From assembly GCA_945901965.1 (NCBI GenBank), contig CAMDMN010000185.1, positions 1 through 5,022 on the forward strand: a DNA stretch of 5,022 nt. Direction: 5' to 3'. The notes under the pieces are model-generated. The model saw only the letters and a program-made list of their open reading frames with translations. It was not told the origin of the DNA and made no database searches. The stretch comes from Legionella genomosp. 1 (GTDB lineage: Bacteria; Pseudomonadota; Gammaproteobacteria; Legionellales; Legionellaceae). Positions 1 through 5,022 of this stretch are shown piece by piece; position 1 is the stretch's first letter, and each line of letters begins with the position of its first letter. The translations under genes were made by a program, and so were the position numbers.

Positions 1-91
1 TGTAGCCTGGATGGAGCGAAGCGTAATCCGGGAAAGTTTCTAGCAAAGTGAACTTAAAACCCGGATTACGCTTCGCTCCATCCAGGCTACA
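1..91. repeat. REPIN/BIME-like element: two REP-like sequences in perfect inverted orientation
   Basis: Bases 1-32 and 60-91 are exact reverse complements (32 bp) separated by a 27-base spacer. Each arm is itself a small imperfect palindrome: 6-12 can pair with 26-32 (one G-T pair), and GC at 16-17 can pair with GC at 21-22 around a GAA loop. Each arm carries GTAG at its outer end (2-5, and CTAC at 87-90), the tetranucleotide typical of REP sequences mobilised by REP-associated tyrosine transposases (RAYTs). In the spacer, AAGTT (34-38) can pair with AACTT (51-55), extending the fold. A REP pair in this arrangement is called a REPIN or BIME. No transposase is present, so this would be a non-autonomous copy. 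As RNA it would form a very stable hairpin just ahead of rpe and might end or protect an upstream transcript. The element could extend beyond the left edge. The inverted repeat is certain; the REPIN name is inferred from its structure. Confidence 0.85.
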
Positions 92-107
92 TATGCTATT
101 AATTTGC

Positions 108-121
108 ATTAAATATTTAAT
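108..121. repeat. 14-bp perfect AT-only palindrome in the rpe leader
   Basis: ATTAAATATTTAAT is identical to its reverse complement. It directly abuts the rpe Shine-Dalgarno sequence (AAGGG at 122-126) and ends 12 bases before the start codon. It could be an operator half-site pair or a weak hairpin next to the ribosome site, but such palindromes also arise by chance in AT-rich DNA. No convincing sigma-70 promoter could be placed between the REP pair and rpe. Confidence 0.4.
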
Positions 122-133
122 AAGGGCTAGTTT

Positions 134-775
134 ATGACATATAAAATTCTACCTTCTATCCTTTCTGCAGATCTTACCTGCATTGGAACTGAAGTAGAGG
201 CTTTAATTAATGCAAAAGCTGACATGATCCATATCGATGTTATGGATAATCACTACGTCCCTAATCTTACCTTTGGCCCAATGCTATGTCATGCTATTCA
301 TAAGCGCTTCCCTGATACTCTGCTAGATGTGCATTTAATGGTAAAGCCAGTCGATGATTTAATAAAAGAATTTGCTAAAGCAGGAGCTTTTAGAATTAGC
401 ATCCATCCTGATGCTACTACTCATTTAGATAGAAGTTTAAGTTTAATCAAAGAACTTAAATGTGAAGCAGGTCTTGTATTAAATCCCGCCACTGATATTG
501 ACTGTCTTAAATGGTGCGCTCATCGCCTAGATTTTGTCTTAATAATGACAGTAAATCCAGGATTTGGTGGGCAAACCTTAATTCTTGAGTTAATTAAAAA
601 AATAGAGCTTGTACATGAACTATACCCTAACCTACCAATTTCTATTGACGGCGGGGTAACTGTTGAAAATATTAATAAACTAAAAAAAGCGGGCGCTACA
701 GAATTTGTTGCAGGTTCCACTATATTTAATAGCACTAATTATGCTAAAACAATAACTATGCTTCGTGAAGGCTAA
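134..775 (+). CDS. rpe: Ribulose-phosphate 3-epimerase
   Basis: Interconverts D-ribulose 5-phosphate and D-xylulose 5-phosphate in the cytosolic pentose phosphate pathway. The 213-residue protein is a complete TIM barrel, slightly shorter than the 225-residue E. coli enzyme. Visible family motifs are PSILSADL (7-14), HIDVMDNHYVPN (33-44), DVHLMVKP (65-72), NPGFGGQ (141-147, mobile phosphate-side loop), IDGGV (171-175) and VAGSTIF (192-198, phosphate binding). By comparison with the family, H33, D35, H67 and D172 bind the metal, and D35 and D172 are the acid/base pair. The conserved active-site methionines M37, M69 and M138 are present, so the enzyme should be active. The ATG at 134 is chosen because AAGGG (122-126) lies 7 bases upstream and the protein begins just before the first conserved strand. 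The REP pair ends 42 bases upstream. slt follows after 11 bases, suggesting co-transcription. The dam-rpe-gph-trpS arrangement of E. coli is not seen on the downstream side. Confidence 0.97.
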   Translation: MTYKILPSILSADLTCIGTEVEALINAKADMIHIDVMDNHYVPNLTFGPMLCHAIHKRFPDTLLDVHLMVKPVDDLIKEFAKAGAFRISIHPDATTHLDRSLSLIKELKCEAGLVLNPATDIDCLKWCAHRLDFVLIMTVNPGFGGQTLILELIKKIELVHELYPNLPISIDGGVTVENINKLKKAGATEFVAGSTIFNSTNYAKTITMLREG

Positions 776-786
776 AATTAATCCAA

Positions 787-2577
787 ATGAAAAATATAGT
801 TTTATTCTTATTATTAATTATGAGCTTATCAATAAAGAGTTATGCCGATTCAGGCAAAGCATATTTAGATAGATTCATGAAATATACTGCTTGGAGTAAA
901 AGTCTACCGCTAATACCTAGCGAAGAATTTCTTACATTCATTAAGCAAGATACTCCGCTATCCAAAAAATTACTGTCAAATTGGTTATACCAGTTAGCTC
1001 GCAATAAAGATTGGGTAAATTATAGTAAATACTATAAGCCTTCAACTGATTTAAATTTACAATGCTATGCAGGGTATTCGATTTATCTCCAAGGTAATCA
1101 TAATGAAGCAATCAATAGCACTAAAAATGTATGGCTAACTGGTGATTCCACACCTAAAGCTTGTGATGAACTTTTCTCTTTGGCTTTAAAAAATCATGAA
1201 GTAGCTGATTCTCTAATTACAGAAAGACTTAGCCTTGTGCTAGAAAAATCTAATATATCTTTAGCCTCATACTTATTAAAACAATACCGTCCGGCACGTA
1301 TTGATGAAATTAAATTATTAGCAACTATTGATAAGCACCCTAAGTCTATTAATTATATTCAGCCAAGTGAATTACACAGTTTATTTTATTTATATGGCCT
1401 TAATAAATTAGTAACTCTCGATATGACAGAAGCGATGAAAATATGGGATAACCCTAAAACCAAACGCATATTAATAGAACCTCAACAACAAGCCTTTTTA
1501 GCACATATAGCATTTTATAAGGCTATACGTGATCATCTAGATTCACCAAATTGGTTTGCAAAAGTAAAACCTGAATTTTATAACGAAACGCTTATAAGCT
1601 GGCAAATTCGTTACAGCTTAAAGTATAGACAATGGGATAAAGTTGAACAATTAATTAATAAATCCCCAGAAAAAGATAGTCCTTGCTGGCAATATTGGTT
1701 AGCCCGTGCAAAAGAAGGACAAGGTCAAAAAGCTGAAGCGATAGAGCTTTACAAAACTATAGCTCTTAACCGTAATTACTATGGTTTTCTTGCAAGCAGA
1801 AGATTAAATATAAAATTTAATTTTCAAAATGAACCTGCAACAGAAAACATTAGTCTTTTAGCACCTTACAAACCGTTCACTGATCAAATAAAAAAACTTT
1901 ACATAGCTAAACAAACTGAAACTGCATCAAGAATGCTTAATGATTTTGTCAGTGAACTACCTAAAAAGGATAAATCAGCTTTAGCATACTGGCTTCAACA
2001 TTATCTAATGTGGAATGAGAAATCTCTGCTTTTATCTAATAACGAGGAGCTTAATAACCAATTATCTCTTCGATTTCCTTTAACCTATCAAAACTCTATA
2101 AAAAATTATGCTAAGAATTATCAAATAAAGCCTGAGCTAATTTATGCCATTATTCGCCAAGAATCTAGCTTTCGTGGTGATGCAATATCTTCAGCTGGAG
2201 CAATAGGTTTAATGCAAATTATGCCAAATACCGCAAAAGATATTTCTAAATCCGAGAAAATTGCTTATAAAATTAAACCACAATTATTGCTTTCGGATAA
2301 AAATATTAATATCGGTGTTGCATATTTAAAACAATTAGCAAAAAGATTTGATAATCACCCTATTCTGATGGCCGCAGCTTATAATGCAGGGCCTAAACAA
2401 GTTAATAACTGGTTAAAGACCAACCCACCTAATGAAATGGACATTTGGATAGAAACCCTACCATGGCTTGAAACACGCAATTATCTAAAGAATATCATTG
2501 CTTTTTATGCTGTTTATCAATACCGCCTAAGAGAAAAACCAGATTTATCTCCATTTATGAAAACTTTTTTAAGTTAA
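787..2577 (+). CDS. slt: Soluble lytic murein transglycosylase (Slt70 type, family 1A)
   Basis: Cleaves the MurNAc-GlcNAc bond of peptidoglycan in the periplasm, leaving 1,6-anhydro-MurNAc ends, for wall turnover and recycling. Residues 1-20 form a Sec signal peptide (K2, hydrophobic 4-16, likely cut after S-Y-A at 18-20) with no lipobox cysteine, so the enzyme should be soluble. Residues about 21-390 are the helical, ring-forming U domain; the following linker region includes RFPLTY (429-434). The lysozyme-like catalytic domain spans about 440-596. Its motifs are RQESSF with catalytic E459, SAGAIGLMQIMP (469-480), AAYNAGP (530-536) and ETLPWLETRNYLKN (556-569). At 596 residues it is somewhat shorter than E. 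coli Slt70 (645 precursor), with no break visible. ATG 787 gives the full signal peptide; a later ATG at 820 would remove most of it. No clear Shine-Dalgarno sequence precedes 787, so translation may depend on coupling to rpe, whose stop is 11 bases upstream. The gene is AT-rich like rpe. Confidence 0.95.
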   Translation: MKNIVLFLLLIMSLSIKSYADSGKAYLDRFMKYTAWSKSLPLIPSEEFLTFIKQDTPLSKKLLSNWLYQLARNKDWVNYSKYYKPSTDLNLQCYAGYSIYLQGNHNEAINSTKNVWLTGDSTPKACDELFSLALKNHEVADSLITERLSLVLEKSNISLASYLLKQYRPARIDEIKLLATIDKHPKSINYIQPSELHSLFYLYGLNKLVTLDMTEAMKIWDNPKTKRILIEPQQQAFLAHIAFYKAIRDHLDSPNWFAKVKPEFYNETLISWQIRYSLKYRQWDKVEQLINKSPEKDSPCWQYWLARAKEGQGQKAEAIELYKTIALNRNYYGFLASRRLNIKFNFQNEPATENISLLAPYKPFTDQIKKLYIAKQTETASRMLNDFVSELPKKDKSALAYWLQHYLMWNEKSLLLSNNEELNNQLSLRFPLTYQNSIKNYAKNYQIKPELIYAIIRQESSFRGDAISSAGAIGLMQIMPNTAKDISKSEKIAYKIKPQLLLSDKNINIGVAYLKQLAKRFDNHPILMAAAYNAGPKQVNNWLKTNPPNEMDIWIETLPWLETRNYLKNIIAFYAVYQYRLREKPDLSPFMKTFLS

Positions 2578-2582
2578 ACATG

Positions 2583-2610
2583 ACATGAATAAATTCAATT
2601 TTATTCGTGT
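2583..2610. repeat. AT-rich hairpin downstream of slt
   Basis: Bases 2583-2593 pair with 2600-2610 (11 bp, one G-T pair) around a 6-base loop (2594-2599). The hairpin begins 6 bases after the slt stop codon, where a terminator or 3'-end-protecting stem would sit. It is weak in G+C and is not followed by a T-run on either strand, so a standard intrinsic terminator is not supported. It may stabilise the 3' end of the rpe-slt transcript or be chance in AT-rich DNA. Its loop and 3' arm (2594-2603) could instead pair with 2648-2657. Confidence 0.45.
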
Positions 2611-2616
2611 TCAGAA

Positions 2617-2645
2617 TAGACAATTACTAGTCAAGCTGATAGTAT
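2617..2645 (+). promoter_or_regulatory. Candidate sigma-70 promoter for the transporter gene
   Basis: TAGACA (2617-2622) matches five of six bases of the -35 consensus. TAGTAT (2640-2645) matches four of six of the -10 consensus. The spacer is the ideal 17 bases. Transcription would start near 2652, giving a leader of about 47 bases that includes the Shine-Dalgarno sequence at 2681-2686. The position in the only sizeable gap between genes supports it, but the low G+C content makes chance matches common. Confidence 0.4.
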
Positions 2646-2680
2646 TTTAAAATTGAACGCTCATTTTCAATACATGTCTC

Positions 2681-2686
2681 AAGGAG
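2681..2686 (+). promoter_or_regulatory. Shine-Dalgarno sequence for the transporter gene, long spacing
   Basis: AAGGAG is a strong ribosome-binding sequence, but 12 bases separate it from the ATG at 2699, longer than the usual 5-9. The nearer GTG at 2691 reads GTG-CCA-TAA and stops, with its TAA overlapping the A of ATG 2699. No in-frame alternative start lies between the ribosome site and 2699, so the ATG at 2699 is kept. Confidence 0.65.
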
Positions 2687-2698
2687 TACGGTGCCATA

Positions 2699-4003
2699 AT
2701 GTCTTACAGTAAAAAATCATCCGCTGCAGCAAACAATGCTCCAATAAGAACTATAATGCCATGGATAATATGGGGCTTAAGCTGCATATTTTACTTTTAT
2801 GAATGCTTATTACAGGTCTCCCCTAGTGTCATAAGCTCAGAATTAATGCGTGATTTCTCCGTAACTAGCCAAACACTTGGAGTTTTATCAGGAATTTATT
2901 TTTACTCTTATGCCGCTATGCAATTACCTGGCGGAATATTGATGGATAAATATGGTCCGAGACTTTTATTATCTCTTGCCACAGCAATTTGTGCTATTAG
3001 TACCATTGCATTTGGTCTTACAGAAAGTTATTTTATGGCCTGTGTAGCTCGCTTAATGATTGGCTATGGATCTGCATTTGCAGCCGTTGGCGCTATGAAG
3101 CTTGCTTCTAGTTGGTTCCCAGCCGAACGCTTTGCACTACTGACTGGCATAATGGTAACTATAGGTATGTTAGGTGCAATTGGAGGAGAGGCTCCTCTTG
3201 CTATGCTAGTTGATACCTATGGATGGCGACAAAGCATGGTAATCATGGGGTCTCTTGGTATTATTATTGCTGTATTAATTTTAGTAATTGTCAGAGATTT
3301 ACCTAAAGATAATCATTCTAAAGATCATCTAGTTAACCATAAAGATGATGAGCCTTTATCAAAAAGTTTGCTTGTAATTGTAAAAAATAAACAATTATGG
3401 ATGATATCAATATATGGTGGCTTAATGTATATGAGTACACCTATATTTTGTGGGTTGTGGGGCGTTCCATTTCTTATGTTTAAAATGCATATTGCCAAGG
3501 AAACTGCGGCTAATTACATTTCTTTTGTATTTATCGGTTGGGCCATTGCAAGCCCTTTATGGGGAATGTACTCTAACCGCATAGGACGGCGCAAACCACC
3601 ACTTTATATTGGCAGTATTGGCGCTTTAATATGTAGTATAATCTTTATTTATGCCCCGATTAAATCAGGGTATATAATGGAGTTTTTTTTATTTGCTTTT
3701 GGTATATTCTCAGCAGGTTTTCTTCCTGCCTTTGCAGTAGCCAAAGAGCTTTGTAGCAAACGATTTGTGGCGACAGGTTTAAGCTTTATGAATATGATGA
3801 ATATGATAGGAATCGCCGCAGGTCAACCTATTATTGGCTACATATTAGATAAGTTATGGCAAGGTGAAATTATAGATAAAGTTCGTGTATATCCAATGGA
3901 AGCATATCTTATTGCTTTATCGTTATTACCTATATGTATCTTTATTTCACTTATTATTCTGCCAAAAATTCGCGAAACATATTGCAAAAATATTTGGGAT
4001 TAA
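2699..4003 (+). CDS. Major facilitator superfamily transporter, possibly phagosomal (Pht)-type
   Basis: An inner-membrane secondary transporter of 434 residues, a full-length MFS protein with about 12 predicted helices (approximate spans by eye: 20-43, 57-81, 88-107, 111-130, 145-166, 178-198, 231-255, 271-291, 302-320, 325-347, 357-382, 400-421). The MFS signature between helices 2 and 3 is GGILMDKYGPRLLL (78-91), with D83, G86 and R88. Its second-half counterpart is SNRIGRRK (292-299). R118 in helix 4 fits the motif-B arginine. E35 in helix 1 is a buried charge that may serve in proton coupling or substrate binding. A hydrophilic loop (about 199-230) joins the halves. The helix-11 stretch GLSFMNMMNMIG (360-371), followed by GQPIIG (375-380), recalls the Pht amino-acid and nucleoside transporters of Legionella and related intracellular bacteria (TC 2.A.1.53); this is from memory and unproven. 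The substrate cannot be read from sequence. miaB follows after 18 bases with no terminator, so the two are probably co-transcribed. Confidence 0.88.
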   Translation: MSYSKKSSAAANNAPIRTIMPWIIWGLSCIFYFYECLLQVSPSVISSELMRDFSVTSQTLGVLSGIYFYSYAAMQLPGGILMDKYGPRLLLSLATAICAISTIAFGLTESYFMACVARLMIGYGSAFAAVGAMKLASSWFPAERFALLTGIMVTIGMLGAIGGEAPLAMLVDTYGWRQSMVIMGSLGIIIAVLILVIVRDLPKDNHSKDHLVNHKDDEPLSKSLLVIVKNKQLWMISIYGGLMYMSTPIFCGLWGVPFLMFKMHIAKETAANYISFVFIGWAIASPLWGMYSNRIGRRKPPLYIGSIGALICSIIFIYAPIKSGYIMEFFLFAFGIFSAGFLPAFAVAKELCSKRFVATGLSFMNMMNMIGIAAGQPIIGYILDKLWQGEIIDKVRVYPMEAYLIALSLLPICIFISLIILPKIRETYCKNIWD

Positions 4004-4021
4004 AAAGGTAATTTACGTATT

Positions 4022-5022
4022 ATGAAAAAAAAATTATATATTAAAACAAATGGTTGCCAAATGAATGAATATGATTCATCCAAAATGGCTGAAGTTTTAT
4101 TGCATTCACACGGCCTAGAAAAAACAGACTCCCTTGAAGACGCTGATGTTGTTTTATTAAAGACCTGTTCAATTCGTGAAAAAGCCCAGGAAAAAGTTTT
4201 CTCACAACTGGGTCAATGGCGTGAATACAAAAAAAATAACCCGCATGTGATTATTGGTGTAGGTGGCTGTGTTGCTAGTCAAGAAGGTGGCGATATTTTA
4301 AAGCGTGCGCCTTATGTAGACTTGGTTTTTGGACCTCAAACCCTACATCGCTTACCTGCGATGCTGAACGAACGGATGGATACGCGTAAGCCAGTTGTTG
4401 ATATTAGTTTTCCAGAAATTGAAAAATTTGATCATTTACCTGCTCCACGCGCCGAAGGACCTGTTGCTTTTGTCTCTATCATGGAAGGATGCAGTAAATA
4501 TTGCAGTTATTGCGTTGTGCCTTACACCCGTGGCGAAGAAATTAGCCGCCCTTTTGATGATGTGCTAGCTGAATGCTTCCAATTAGCAGAACAAGGTGTT
4601 AGAGAAATTAATTTATTGGGCCAGAATGTTAATGATTACCGTGGTCCCATGCACAATGGTGAAATTGCTGATTTGGCTTTACTTATTCATTACCTTGCTG
4701 CCATTAAAGGGATCGGTAGGATTCGATTTACGACCTCACATCCTTTGGCATTCTCAGACAATTTAATCAATGCTTATGCTGAAGTTCCTGAATTGGCTAA
4801 TCATTTACACTTGCCAGTGCAAAGTGGATCCGATCGTATTCTGGCCATGATGAAACGAGGTTACACTGCTTTAGAATTTAAATCTAAAATTCGAAAACTA
4901 CGTAAAATTAGACCCGATATTCGCTTATCAACTGATATTATTGTGGGTTTTCCTGGTGAAACCGATCAAGAATTTCAGGAGACCATGGATCTCGTTTATG
5001 AAATGGGGTTTGACACGTCTTT
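4022..5022 (+). CDS. miaB: tRNA-2-methylthio-N6-dimethylallyladenosine synthase, 5' part (cut by window edge)
   Basis: Radical-SAM methylthiotransferase that converts i6A37 to ms2i6A37 in tRNAs reading UNN codons; it acts after MiaA in the cytosol. The frame is open from ATG 4022 to the window edge: 333 complete codons of about 445, so the C-terminal TRAM domain lies outside. The N-terminal domain carries auxiliary-cluster cysteines C12 (TNGCQMN), C49 (KTCSIREK) and C83 (GVGGCVAS). The radical-SAM cluster is C157-x3-C161-x2-C164 in EGCSKYCSYCVVPYTRG, the same spacing and numbering as in E. coli. FTTSHP, LHLPVQSGSDRIL and TDIIVGFPGET follow. K47 replaces the asparagine usual just before T-C49. 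Codons 2-4 are AAA, making a run of nine A. AAAGG (4004-4008) is a ribosome site 13 bases from the ATG, which is rather far, but no better start exists. In many gammaproteobacteria ybeZ, ybeY and corC follow miaB; that cannot be tested here. Confidence 0.96.
   Translation, partial: MKKKLYIKTNGCQMNEYDSSKMAEVLLHSHGLEKTDSLEDADVVLLKTCSIREKAQEKVFSQLGQWREYKKNNPHVIIGVGGCVASQEGGDILKRAPYVDLVFGPQTLHRLPAMLNERMDTRKPVVDISFPEIEKFDHLPAPRAEGPVAFVSIMEGCSKYCSYCVVPYTRGEEISRPFDDVLAECFQLAEQGVREINLLGQNVNDYRGPMHNGEIADLALLIHYLAAIKGIGRIRFTTSHPLAFSDNLINAYAEVPELANHLHLPVQSGSDRILAMMKRGYTALEFKSKIRKLRKIRPDIRLSTDIIVGFPGETDQEFQETMDLVYEMGFDTS

Noticed and set aside
1..91. Insertion sequence ends or a CRISPR repeat pair
   Set aside because: Only 27 bases lie between the arms, with no room for a transposase; the arms are inverted rather than direct, unlike CRISPR repeats.
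520..735. Minus-strand open frame of 71 codons inside rpe
   Set aside because: It lies wholly within the well-supported rpe gene, has no recognisable motif and no clear ribosome site, so it is a shadow frame.
2562..2575. AACTT-TTTT-AAGTT mini-hairpin at the end of slt as a terminator
   Set aside because: The stem is only 5 bp, AT-rich, overlaps the final codons and lacks a downstream T-run.
2653..2676. Alternative promoter TTGAAC (2653-2658) with TACATG (2671-2676)
   Set aside because: The spacer is only 12 bases, too short for a sigma-70 promoter.
3683..3690. T-run in the transporter gene as an intrinsic terminator
   Set aside because: No GC-rich hairpin precedes it and the reading frame continues normally through it.
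3788..3807. Tandem duplication of the 9-base unit ATGAATATG in the transporter gene
   Set aside because: It encodes M-N-M-M-N-M within a helix-11 motif that appears typical of related transporters, so protein conservation explains it better than a microsatellite.

Overview
The window is 5,022 bases of AT-rich bacterial chromosome, roughly one-third G+C in the first genes by eye. All genes lie on the plus strand. The proteins resemble gammaproteobacterial versions: Rpe and MiaB align closely with the E. coli proteins as I remember them, and the lytic transglycosylase is of the Slt70 type. Low G+C, a GTAG-type REP pair, and a major facilitator transporter resembling those of Legionella and Coxiella make a Legionellales-like organism my best guess. 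This is inference; no taxonomic marker is present.

Layout: (1) Bases 1-91 are a pair of REP-like sequences in perfect inverted orientation (32-bp arms, 27-base spacer), a REPIN/BIME-like element. (2) A 42-base leader contains a 14-bp AT-only palindrome and a Shine-Dalgarno sequence. (3) rpe (134-775) encodes ribulose-phosphate 3-epimerase of the pentose phosphate pathway. (4) slt (787-2577) begins 11 bases after the rpe stop and encodes a secreted periplasmic soluble lytic transglycosylase; the two genes probably form one transcription unit. (5) A 121-base gap (2578-2698) holds an AT-rich hairpin, a plausible sigma-70 promoter and a strong Shine-Dalgarno sequence. (6) A 12-helix major facilitator transporter (2699-4003) follows. 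(7) After an 18-base gap comes the 5' three-quarters of miaB (4022 to the window edge), the radical-SAM tRNA methylthiotransferase, still open at the edge.

The genes do not form an obvious single pathway. Rpe is central carbon metabolism, Slt is cell-wall turnover, the transporter probably imports or exchanges a small solute, and MiaB modifies tRNA position 37. The layout suggests two transcription units, rpe-slt and transporter-miaB. I found no tRNA, rRNA, CRISPR array, transposase, phage gene or toxin-antitoxin module, and nothing that amounts to a new multi-gene system. The most interesting items are the REP pair at the left edge, the possible phagosomal-type transporter, and an unusual lysine next to a cluster-binding cysteine in MiaB.
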